Origin: Calonectria ilicicola
Taxonomy: Eukaryota > Ascomycota > Sordariomycetes > Hypocreales > Nectriaceae
Assembly: GCA_020809705.1 (NCBI GenBank)
Contig: CP085827.1
Location: forward strand, 4,216,001-4,280,000
Direction: 5' to 3'
DNA: 64,000 nucleotides
Of this stretch, positions 35,769 to 46,937 are shown piece by piece. Made by a program: the position numbers and the translations under genes. Positions within the stretch are counted from its first letter, which is position 1; each line of letters opens with the position of its first letter. The notes under the pieces were generated by a model. It was not told the DNA's origin. It did no database searches and worked only from the letters and a program-made list of their open reading frames with translations.

Positions 35769-36374
35769 GCTGGGACTGGCGACACACTGGCGACACATTG
35801 GCGACTGGGGGCGGCAGGGCGACCGAGGCAGCAGAGAGTCGCCAGCACCCAGCAGATAGGCGAGGCGGGTCGAGCCAGCCAAGCGAAAGCGCAACACGGC
35901 GCTGCAGTGCTCACATGCACAAGGCACATGCAACGGCTCGCGCGCAGAGTTTTGCAGCACGAGACCTCGCTCTTGACCCCCCGCTTCCCGCTCTTGCTCG
36001 CTGGCTGCTCAGTGAACCTATTCCCAACGTAACCAGACCGGGGAGCTCTGTTCCGCCTTGGCTTTGACCACCATCGTATCATTGCAACCTTGACTCTGCT
36101 GAATCAAACCACCCGGCGTCTAAGCCGTCTTCGTTTCCGCGTGTAAGAAACAACTGTAAAAAAAAGAAAGAAACTATGGGTAAAAAGGTTTTCGCGTATT
36201 CATCTCCTTCCAGGTAAACCCAAATAGCCTGTTCCTCGCCCGCGTCAAAGAATACCCAGACCTGGTTAGTTTACACACACTCATACCCACGGACACGTTA
36301 TCTCCGGAACAAAGAAAGAAAAGAACAGAACAGAAGGGTTACAAGGGAAGCAAGCAAGCAAGCAGGGTAAAGAC

Positions 36375-36396
36375 AAAAAAAAAAAAAAAAAAAAAA
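36375..36396 (+). repeat. Homopolymer, 22 A
   Basis: An uninterrupted run of 22 A about 0.9 kb upstream of the kinase start codon, in its presumed promoter region. A/T tracts of this kind often exclude nucleosomes in fungi. Confidence 0.95.
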
Positions 36397-37303
36397 CCCT
36401 CGCGACTCCATACAGGGCACCTGGAACCGCAAATCATCTCCCTTTCTTTTTGCCCTCTCCTTCCTCCTTGTCTCGATTTTCCCCTCGACTATCGCAAGGC
36501 TCCACTAGCCCGCCCGCCCATCACAAGCAAGAAACCGCAGCCAGCCCAGCCCAGCCAGCCCTGGCGGACCCGCTTGCCCCTTCTCCCGCTAAAACTGCGC
36601 TGTGACTTCAGTGGATTCTACCACCTGCACAGCACTGTAACCCACTACCTCATAGCGCATACCTTTGGAGCTCCACCAACCGAAACCTTGGGATCTGGAA
36701 CCGCGTCCCTGTCCTCGTTCTCGTCCTCGCCGTCCTCTCTCTCGCCTCTCTTCTCTTCTCTTCCCTCTGCTCTGCATCGTCTTTTCGACGACGCTTCTGC
36801 GCTCGACACACGCTGCGACGAGGCCTCAACCCCAACAACTCACTTCACAATATCCGCCTCCATGTTCTTGTTATAGAAGAGCCTTTTCTTTTTTCTTTTC
36901 TTCCCCCTTCCCCTTCCCCTTCCCCCCGTCCCCATTCCCCCCACTAGCAACTCTCCTTCGGCTCACCTCGCCTCACCTTGCCTCACCATTGCACCTCCAC
37001 GGGGTAACTCCCTGGGCTATACGGTACGTACGACTTTTGTTTCTGTGCTTTGTCCAGCCTCGCCGCCTCATGCTGCATCATCTGACTTGCCTTGGGGGGT
37101 CGGCGACTCGCCGATTGTGCCGACGACGATCAACTCCACCCCTTGCGTTAACGTCACTGACGTATTTGACTCCATAGCCTGCTTGACGATTCGACTCACC
37201 ACCACTCATCAGTCCACCAGCCGCCCGGTTCGATCTCTACTCGATTCGACTCGACTCGTCCGAATCGATTCCGTCTTCCTCCCGACTTTCGGCCAGCAGA
37301 GCC
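36397..37303 (+). promoter_or_regulatory. Long pyrimidine-rich leader/promoter of the kinase gene
   Basis: This stretch is strongly C/T-rich on the plus strand, with a near-pure pyrimidine tract at about 36883-36938 (blocks of CTTTT followed by CCCCTT). Such leaders are common ahead of constitutively expressed fungal genes. A GTACGT near 37024 could be the donor of an intron in the 5' untranslated region, but I could not fix its acceptor. Confidence 0.4.
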
Positions 37304-39545
37304 ATGTCAAAGCCCCACACCCCCCGGACTGCGACGGCCTTGCCCCTCGGTGACTCCCGCGACTCCTCCAACGTAAGCCGTGATTCCTCTCTCGGTATTC
37401 GGTCCCAGCCTATTCCTGTGCCTTCTTCCACTGCTTCCGGATCGTCGTCTGCGTCGCATCTCTCCGCACGGGCCCCGAACGCCCTCTCCACAAGCCCTTC
37501 GATCGCCTATTCCCTTCCCGATGTCTCCGTCACTCAGCCGCCTCTGGTCCATTTCCGCTCCAACACGATAGCGCCTTCTCCTCCTCTCGAGCAGGGCGAG
37601 CTGCCTGCGCCCATTTGCGATGCCCTTGCTCCAGGCGCGACTTCTCCCATCCCTAGACGTTCCTACAGCCCTGTGGGCTCCCTTCGCTTGACAACGGACT
37701 TTTCTCTTGCTGGTTTTACAACTCGACGCGAATCGTTCAACGGAGCTGGCAGTCTTCCCTCCCGTGGATCTCAGACTCTCAGCCACAGAGCCTCAACCAA
37801 CAGCCTAAGAGGTGGTGTATCGCGAACTCCTAGCCTGAAGGCGGCCTTGGCCAACAGCCTTGGATCCGTCAGCGGCACCAGCAGCCTTGTCCCGAGCCCT
37901 ATCATTACTGCTATGGGCGACGTGACGCCTCTGCCGAGCCCACTTATGTCTGGAGACTCTCCTGGGCCGTGGAGGAGGCTGAGTGCAGTAGCCCCTGCCT
38001 CGCCTCCTCAGCACCGCCTCAGAAGCGTAGGAGAAGGCTCCGTTTTGGTGACGAATAATGGCGAATCCATCGAAGCAGCTCTGTCGAATGGCGCAAAGCG
38101 TAAAATGTATGCCAATCTTGAGCCTGGAGACAAGATTCCTACTCAGTCACAGGTCAACAACCAGCAACACCATACTCGAAACCGAAGCTTGAGCGAATAC
38201 CACCCGGATCATATGGGAGCACCCAAAAGACACATTTCGGTTTCTGGAACTCATACCAAGATTGACAATGCGGATGCATCAGTTGCTCCGGAAAACCACA
38301 TGCGCAGAGAATTGCACCTTGCTCAGTCTCGTGGTTTGAACCCGACTGTGACGCAACCTCCAACCCCTCCCCCCAGCGAGTCGTCTCGGGACTCTGCTGA
38401 TGGGTCCAGCAAGCCCAAGACCTCATCTCATTATGAGTGCTTCGAGGCTTATGGACGAGTGGATAAGAAGAAGCGCAGGTGGAGGTCCATTCGTCTTCTT
38501 GGACAGGGTACTTTTAGCAGGGTCATGCTGGCAACCAGCCAGATCGAGCCCGACGACGAGGAGAGGGATGGAAGAGTGACACCCAAACCAGAGCTGAGCC
38601 TTGACCGCAAGACGTTGGTAGCTGTAAAGGTCTGCGAGCATGGTCCTCGAGGTGGAGCGAGCGAAGAGCGTATTGAAATGAGTCTGAAGCGCGAGCTCGA
38701 GATCATGAAGGAAACCCATCACCCGTCGCTGGTCGACCTCAAGGCCTGGAGTATCGAAGAAACGCGTGCCATTTTGGTGCTTGGTTATTGCCCCGGAGGT
38801 GATCTCTTTGATGTTGCAACAGCCCAGCGTGCTGTCCTCAAGCCGATATTGCTGCGCCGCATCTTTGCCGAGTTGATTGGGGCGGTGAGCTATCTTCACG
38901 AGAGGAGGATTTGCCACCGTGATATCAAACTTGAGAGTAAGTTGTGCTTTATACCGATTACGAGCGCTTATCTAACCTGCCGTAGACGTCCTCGTTAACC
39001 TCACAGAAGCTGAGCTTGCTGACCCCGCTATCGATTGGGAGACTTACCCCTACTCAATCACTACCCTGACTGATCTGGGCCTTTCACGTCGCATTGCCGA
39101 TGATGAGAAGCTCGAGACTCGGTGCGGTTCTGACGACTACGCCGCACCAGAAGTTATCATGGGACAACCCTACGATGGCAGAGCCACAGACGCTTGGTCT
39201 CTGGGTGTGCTGCTCTACGCACTCCTCGAGGCACGTCTTCCCTTTGACCCTCATCCCGGTATGAGCGATGCCCATCGCATGCGTAGTCGTACCAGCCATC
39301 GCATTGCCCGTGTTGAGTGGAAATGGGTCCAGTACGCCGGTGACGACACTGACAACGACGGCGATGAAGCCAAATTCAAGGAACAAGGTCTCTTGGGTGC
39401 TATGGAGATTACCGAAGGGCTGCTCAAGAGGGCGAGAAGCCGCTGGAGCGTTGCCAAGGTAGCCAAGACCCCATGGGTCGCTGATGCCATCAAGATTGAG
39501 GGCGGACTGCGATTCCGCGAGGAGAAGGAAGGCGAGGTGGTATAA
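37304..39545 (+). CDS. Serine/threonine protein kinase, PRR1-like, two exons, 730 aa
   Basis: Exons are 37304-38936 and 38986-39545, around a 49-base intron (GTAAGT donor, CTAAC branch) that lies inside the catalytic loop. The first 380 or so residues are Ser/Thr/Pro-rich and probably disordered, with several SP and TP sites. The kinase domain starts with the glycine loop LLGQGTFSRV at about 397. It has the ATP-anchoring K442 (VAVK) and a catalytic loop HRDIKLEN with D540, K542 and N545. The metal-binding motif is D574 in DLG rather than DFG, and YAAPE lies at about 596-600. The tail contains SHRIARVEWKW. By memory this arrangement resembles budding-yeast Prr1 and its filamentous-fungal relatives, which are poorly studied. 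I am sure of the kinase, less so of the subfamily. All catalytic residues are present, so it should be active. An insertion lies between the glycine loop and the lysine. Confidence 0.9.
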
Positions 39546-42500
39546 GCCAAACCGAACCGCCTTCATATAAAACCCTCACCGATGTCGGCTGACTTGTTTT
39601 TCTCTCTCCTCTTTCTTTTACTTTCTTTTCGATTCTTTCTCGACCATTCTGCAACTCCATTTTTATCTTCTTCGTTCGAGCGACGCATGATGCCGTCCCA
39701 ATTTTTCTACTCCAAGCCGATTTGACATTTCAAGACAAAGACGAAGACGCATACTACACAAATATCACAACGAGACACCATGCTCGAAGATGGCGATGCA
39801 ATGACGAAACAGCAACATTCGCATCTGCCAATGACCAAATGACGGGAATAACAAAGGGACAGGGATCGGGAAATGGGAAACGCGGCAACGGTGGCAAACA
39901 GAGGGGAAACAAACGGTATCTGGAACTCATCCAACAATGTATCCTTAGCATCATTCTTCTTTTTTTTTTCTTCTTCTTTTTTTTCCTTTGCATCATTCGC
40001 TTCTCGGGTCACCCGTTTCTTAGGTTTGTTTGGGCTTGTCCCAGTTTTTGGTGGGTTTTACTATATATCATATACCATGCGTAAGCTCCTGGGGTAGACA
40101 AGGTATACCAAAACATGGATAGACTCGGTGTTCAGTTCAGATTCTCTGTACATCACTATGTTATAATTATACTACACATTTCAATTTTTGTAGACGTATT
40201 TTGTATTGGTTTTGGGTAATGGCGTTGGGCCAGGATTGGTTCTGTATTTTTAGCGTATATAATTAGTGTATTATAGTTAATATGGATATTATGTTTTTCC
40301 CTCCCTGTGTCAGGAATCAATTTGTCTGGGGCGTTGTGAGTTGCATCTAGAAACAAGACCCTCTCTCTCCTTTTTTGGCACGTTTATTTCGAAGATCAAA
40401 CACATTATAGTGCTTGACTTGATCCAAGAGTAAGCACCGGTTGGGATTGACTCGTGCACGGGCGGTGGCGGCGGGAATAGGTGTCGCGGTCGCCGTCCCG
40501 CTTTGAACAGGTGATGAGTGATGCAGCAACAGCAGCTGTCACCAAAGGGGTCCTACAATGTGGCATCTCACACGCACGGCAATGGAGCATCTCACACAGC
40601 GAAGAATCTCACTCGCCGCACTGGGGGCTGAATCACAGAGCTTGGGGTGGGTTGGGTTGGGTTGGGAGCATGGCTGACCCCGGTGTAAGCAGCATTCCGA
40701 AGCCAAGAAGACAGGAAAAAACAATTACAAATACGATCAGAGCGCAATGGATATTGTTGGTGGGCACGGAAATCATCATAATGACTCATGAGGCTGAAGG
40801 GGATGGTGAACCAAAACCAAAACTCTAAAGGGATTGATGGTGTTTTGCGGACTGCAAAGAGCCTCATGAGATGGGCCGCCCTTGATTGAGCGCGATGACG
40901 ATCGGGTCCCGAAGCACGAAAAGGCGAGCGAGCGAGCGAAAGCTTCGTCTGGTTCGATTTGACCTGTCATGGATGGGCGCATCTAGACACGCGGCCGTGG
41001 TTGGTCGCCTTATAGATCATCTGACCACAGCCTCAGCGGGCAGAAATCTAATGTCTCTGCTTTTTTTCCTTTCGCTCTCCAAACCGGTATCCGTTGGCCT
41101 GATCGCACCTAACGGTGCTTGTCACCGACGGCTGTGCCATTGTGGCTGACTCTCGTGCCGATCTCTGTCTCGGCAGCACCGACCACTCCTGCCAATGGTG
41201 CTGCATGTCATGGTGATGGGCAAAGGCGGTCATGTTAAACTTGAATGATCTGCGAACTCTGAGCCTGTGGACGGCCGGGGTTGCGCACTGCAAAAATAGC
41301 ACCCATAACCCTTCCGCATTTCACCTGAAGATCACCCGGGAGACATGGGTCAGGTGCCGTTTTGACTTGTGCCGTTGAGACGGTTTGAACAGCTGCATGA
41401 CAATTGGCAGCCGGAATGGCTGCGGGTAGTGTTTTTGGCCGCCGCGTACGTCAAGATCTGACATTGCAGCACTTGGCTGCACCGTGTGTTGTGCTGTGTC
41501 GCGTCACGGACCCCGAGCCATGGCGCACCCTTCAGCTCCATGCTCCCTGCACCAGCGCCAGCGCCCAGCAACCAGTTGCAGTGCAGTGCCTATTCGCGGG
41601 CACACACACACACACACACACAACCTCCATCACAGTCTGTATGGGACGAGAGCGAGAACGAGAACGGGAAGGGGATGAGATGAGCGGCGGCGCTCTGCCC
41701 TACGGACGGCACCCGGAGCCTCTGTGGATCAGCTTGGCGGTGATAAGATTTAGCCCAGCCCCCTTCGGCAGCCCTGTTACGCACTCGGCCGAGTCTCGTC
41801 GGCTGCTGCCCCATACCAGCCATCTGCAACGGATCAATCAATCTCGTGTGGATGACGCCCAGCTGAACAAGCAAAAAAGGTTGAGCAAACCATCACTGCA
41901 CAGTACAACACACCCATTTCGGAGCATCAGCACATGGCAACATCGTCGTCTGCCGTCGAGGTCCCTGCAAAAACTCTATTGGGACGGGCTGACGCGCGGG
42001 CCCCTCTGGAGCCATCACTAAGCAAGCAATAGTGAGCGCTGTCTGTGATATGGCCGCCTTGGCCTTTGCACTTTGTACTTGCACTTCGCACTGGGACGTC
42101 CCTCACCCGCCTCATCCACGACCCGGACAGACCCGTTCTAGTGCTGTGTTGTGTTGTGCTGTGCGTGCTGTGTGCGTGCTGTGTGCTTGCTGTCCACTGA
42201 CACGGCTCTCGGCCAAGATTGATGACGCCCGCTTGGTCCTCGCTTGGGGGGGAGTCGGCGATGGCCGTGACTTAGAGCATTGTCGCGCAACCCTCCCTCC
42301 CCCACTTAATCAGTTCAACTTTTTTTCTTTTCTTCCGTCCCCTGGTCTGTGTGCCAGTCATCCGTCCATAATCACCGATGTGCCTGTGTGCGTGCTCGCT
42401 GTCTGTTGGGGAGGGAAGGGGGGGAGGGGATTTGCAAAACCAAGCCCGGCAGTGTTCTGTAAATTCTTTTTTGACGCAGAAGGGGGTGGCACTTGAGACA

Positions 42501-43963
42501 GAAGTGACTCTCTCACACACACATTCTTTCTCTCTTGCAGCGGCGCATTTGCCCTACCAAGAGATCAAAGTGAGAGAAAAAAAAAGAGGGCGGCTATGCC
42601 AAGATCAGACTGCGGAGGGAGCTGAGACCATCCTCCGGGGGTCACCTTTCAGGCGTCCCGTGGCGCCGCCACGGCCGAACGTCTTAGAAGCCAGCGGGGA
42701 TGAGGCATGGAGCAAACGAGGACAAAGAGAGTTTACTCCCGAGACTGGACCCTCTCGATGCAGAGGTGATCCCGTCATCCTCCAAGCAAGCTACGGGCTG
42801 GCTGCGAGGCGCTCGCATCGCCCCCTTTGTTGATCATGACCGGCCCGCCCGGACTGCCTGCTCACCTCAAAACTCACTCGTGGTGGCGCCCACGGCTTCG
42901 GCTCACTGGCGGGAGAAGACACAGAAGGCTTCTGGAAATCCAGAGCGCAGTGCTTGGCTGCACCACTGGAATGCTGACTCCGTCCCCCCCTCGGTAGATT
43001 TCCTTGCTCGACCGGGTCCAGGGGCTATATCGAGCCGTCATGATTGGCGCTTCTTCTCGTGTGAGGTGGCTCCGGCCCTTTCACCTTCTGCTTCGGGCAA
43101 CACTGGTCGCATGCTCTCACATGCCCACCCCTGGATACTTGGCTCTCAATGGTCGGCATGGTGCGCTCCATTGGCCATGGTCGATGGCGCTGCCGTCTTG
43201 GTTTGGTGCCCTCGTCGGGCCTTCTCCTGTGAACCACGCTCCACGTCCGTCCCGGCACAGTGCCAGTGCTTCCCACTCACTCAATCCGCCTAAGCCCCCC
43301 TCCCACTCTCCCACTCCCACCAGCCAGAAGCCAGAGCCTACATCTAAGTAGCTAGGCCTCCCAGCTCAGGTAGAGAGAGGTAGCCCCCTTAAGGAACCGA
43401 GGATGCTTGATCCCTTATCAGGCCTCGACACCCCGCGGAAAGGCGCTCCAGACTCTTCCAGAGAGCAGATTGGCTTGCCTTTCTGGGAAACTTAGGCGAG
43501 GGAACTTTTGCTGGTCTTCTCCCACGCGCAGCACTTGGCGTCCCGTCTACAGAGTGTCTCTGGCTCTGGTCGCATCGACGACGACCCCATCACACTATCT
43601 CCCTGCCGGTGCGCGAGTCCGGGGAACGATAACGTTTGTCCTGAGTGTGCCTTTTTGGTGGTGTTGCCGTTCTGGTTACCCCCAGTCCCCAGTTCGCGCG
43701 GCGGCCATTTGCGCGCCGTCGGCCCTCTCCATTCTCCTCTTATTATAGGTGCCCAGGCGATCATGGGCGCTTCTGCCCGCTTGTGCCTACTCTCGTTCTT
43801 GACCTCCATTTTGAGCTCTTCCGCTCGCCACTTTGACGAGTGATGAACCCGCGCATTGGCGACTGAGGACCCAGCCGATGCTTTCGACTCACTCGAGTCC
43901 GTCACTGACTGTCGTCCAGCCAGCGCATCGAGCCTCCTCAGTCGGCTTGGGCGCCCTGGCGTC
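39546..43963. other. Gene-free region and leader of the second Clr5 gene
   Basis: The first part is the kinase 3' flank, T-rich near 39955-39985 and AT-rich at 40100-40320. The rest is GC-rich with overlapping short frames and no recognised domain. GTTGGG repeats occur at about 40643-40667 and a CA repeat at 41601-41622. The final few hundred bases are C/T-rich and probably form the leader of the gene starting at 43964. Confidence 0.5.
41601..41622. repeat. (CA)11 microsatellite
   Basis: Eleven uninterrupted CA dinucleotides in non-coding sequence. Confidence 0.95.
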
Positions 43964-46937
43964 ATGTTCAATCCTTCAGCGGGTAGGCCTCGTGCTTCCG
44001 ACTCCCACGAGGACCCTTCTTCCTATGGCTTTGCCGATCAAGCCTGGCCAAAGTTTGGCATCAACACCTCGACGGTTTCATCGCTGCATTCTGCCCAGCC
44101 TTCTTCCCATGTCTCGGCGCGCAATTTCGACTCGTCTATGGGCATGGACTGGGCCGCCACTCCATCCGACCTACAACCATCATTTCAACAACAAATCGAC
44201 ACATCCGTCAACGATGTAGACATGACTGGCGACGACATGGGCTCTGCCCTGGGGGGAGGCGGCGGCGTCGGTCGCCTCGTTGCGCATTTCGAAAAGCAGG
44301 GCGTCGCACCTCCGCTCCCTCCGCGGCCGTCTACAAACGTCTCTAACCCCATCAACGCCAGCTCCCAAGTATCCTCGCCATTTGCAAACTTCGGCATGGC
44401 TTCTCCCAGTGTCGCAAGCCCTCTTACCAGCCCATCCGAAATCAACTATGCGTCTCTGGCCGGCCCTTCAAGAGTCACGAGTCCTTTGGCCAGCCCGCCA
44501 CCCATGGGCTTTGGATTTCAAGACATTTCTCAAGTATCAGGTGCTATTTGTAGCCCATCGGGGCCATTCGGAAGTATGAATAGTTTCATGACAAATGACG
44601 GAGTCAACAGTCCGATGAACATGTCCAACATGTCGACCATGTCGACAATGTCTCCCATGATGACTTCTTCCATGGCTTCCACGCCCCTGGCCGCAAACCA
44701 AATGACGGCTTCTCAGTTGATGGCTTCGCAGATGGCAGCTTCGCAGATGGCGGCTTCGCAGATGGATGTAGCATCGATGGGGGCAACACCCAAGGTCACC
44801 TCACCGGCCCCGGCAGCACGGGGCGTGCCGGGAACACCTGGGTTTTCGATATGGCGACCGCCGGTCCCCAACACCCCCAAGCCCACCATGGGCCAATCTC
44901 AGGGTAGTGGTAATAGTACTCTTAACCAGGCTGGACAATTTACGAAGCCGCCTGTACCTTCAACTCCCAAGCCAGTGATGAACAGTGCCGGCCACGGCCA
45001 GCTCGTCCTAGACTTTAATTCCGGTTCCAACGCCAGGGGCAAAGTCCCTACCAGGGCCCAATCGAAACAGCCGGCAAGACAACCCATTCGACGGCCTTCG
45101 AGACAGCAGATTTCCGTCCCGACACCTTCAGTATACAGCCCCTCACCAAAACAAGAACCCCAAACACCTCGTCTGCCTCAGTCGTCCCCAGCTCCCTCCC
45201 TGGCCGTAAGTTCCTTGTCACCCTGGGAGTGTGTAGTGATCATGGTTAACAAATTTGCAGACTGAACGGCGTTCTTCCGTGTCTCACCGTCCTCAGATAG
45301 GTACTCGACCGTCACGGGAACAGGTTCCTGCTGAGGCCTGGGAGTCATTCAAATCGACCATCAGAACCCTTTATCTGGAGGAGAGAAAGCCCTTAAAAGA
45401 AGTCATGGCTATCATGGCCGACAAATATGGGTTCCAGGCGACGTGAGCAATCCTTTCTATGCGACTATGATCTTTGCTAACTGTAGTCAGTCCAAAAATG
45501 TACAAGACTCGATTTTCACAGTGGGGTTTTGTCAAGAACAATACCGAGGATGAGGTTAAACGGTTGCTATCCATGAAGTTTCAGCGCGATGCTGAGGGTA
45601 AAGTCTCCGAGTTTGTTCGCAACGGCAAGGTTGTCAACTTAAATACCTACCTCAAGCGTAAGGGCGTGACCGAGTACGACTTGATTGATTTCGAACAGCC
45701 AGCCGACCTCCCATCCCATATTAAATGTCGAACCCCAACCCCCCCGCCAGCAACAGGATACCTGCAATCGCCAGATCTTCTCAGAGCGCAAGAAACTGTC
45801 ATTGGCAACATGCGAAAGGCCTTTTTGCAGTGCCGGCAGTTTGAGGTCGAAACTGATACACAGGTCGGGTGGACTACCATCATGGTATGGGGAGCGGGAT
45901 CGAGCGAGATGTTGTTAGAAGCGAACCACTACTTCGAGATGCAAGACCCTGACCAAGGCGGCCACTATTTGATGCTTGCGTTTAAGCAGCTCGAATTAGA
46001 CCTCAAGAAACTATCGCCCCAGGGCATCAAGGAATTGCTTCTGGGAATGGTCCATCGTGATCCAGGTATGATGACGGCGCTTTGCAAATATCTCGCGGCA
46101 TACTCGGCGACAAATTTTGAACGATCACATCCCCTCCGACAAATATTTACCTGTTTGTACGAAGTACAACAGAAACACGGCTCTGCCACATTATCAGATT
46201 TATTATGGGGTAGCATCCCCACAATTGCAGAAGAGTTGGAGGCCATATACGGCCGAAGACACCCATATGTTGCTCGAACATGGATCGACTTGGCCATGTT
46301 TTACAATCACGCTAATCCAGAGAGACTGGAGAAGCTGGTGACGGAACTCCGGCTCCTCCAGCGGCAGATGGAGCATCGCCTCGGAACGGACAGTGTTGAT
46401 GTGCTTGTGCTGCGCTATGCCATCTGCCAGCTCATGTACTCTGCGAACCCCAACTCGGACGCCACGAAGCAATCCGCCATTGATCTGTGGAACCACATCC
46501 GCAGTTTGGGCTATGTTTACCCTGTTCGAGACTCTAGGCCTAATGTGTATTGTTACCATAGCCCTGTCAAGGTGGATCCGTGGACGAAGCGATGCCGACG
46601 ACGATATGAACTGGGGCTCCGATTCATGGAGGACCATGCCGGAGTGCGAATCCTGCCGTACTTTGAGGAGGACTTTCATACAACCGAGCACGCCGAGCAG
46701 CATATCCCCCAGCAGGTCCATCAGCATCAGCACCAGCACCAGCACCAGCACCAACATCAGTATCATCAACAGCAGCAGCAGCAGCAGCAACATCAACGAC
46801 AACAGCAGCAGCAACAGCAGCATCACCAACACCAGCATATTCCCCAGCAGAATTCTCAGCAGGCCCCAACGCCTCAAGATGCTTGGGAGGCGGCAATGGG
46901 CTTGGGAGTTGCACCCAGGTTTGGTGGCTTCCTCTGA
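43964..46937 (+). CDS. Clr5-domain protein with long low-complexity N-terminus and His/Gln-rich tail, three exons, 956 aa
   Basis: Exons are 43964-45205, 45261-45442 and 45491-46937, joining to exactly 957 codons with the stop. Exon 1 (414 residues) is Ser/Pro/Met-rich and probably disordered. It includes a 15-base tandem repeat encoding ASQMA units near 44720-44765. The Clr5 domain at about 440-490 (AWESFKSTIRTLYLEE, KPLKEVMAIMADKYGFQAT, KMYKTRFSQWGF) is cut by an intron in phase 2 within a Thr codon, the same place as in the gene at 28238. A helical, TPR-like region follows. The tail, about 880-931, is dominated by HQ and Q runs. The frame is open upstream of 43964 but contains no earlier ATG, so MFNPSAGRPRAS is the likeliest start unless an upstream exon exists. 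It is probably a nuclear regulator. The tail may drive condensation or act as an activation-type region, which is inference. Confidence 0.87.

Larger units (their letters stand above)
30027..36374. other. Gene desert, about 6.3 kb, partly AT-rich
   Basis: No gene is supported. From about 31080 to 33250 the sequence is noticeably AT-rich and has only very short frames, which would fit decayed repeat DNA or a long non-coding spacer. From 33260 onward it becomes GC-rich with overlapping frames on both strands typical of non-coding GC-rich DNA. Local repeats are listed separately. Nothing resembling a tRNA or rRNA was seen. Confidence 0.5.

Noticed and set aside
40643..40667. Telomere-like GTTGGG repeats
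   Set aside because: Fungal telomeres of this group use TTAGGG. The unit here is different and only about four copies long.
22650..46937. A secondary-metabolite or other functional gene cluster
   Set aside because: There is no synthase, oxidoreductase, transporter or pathway regulator set. The genes are regulatory and housekeeping singletons separated by several kilobases.
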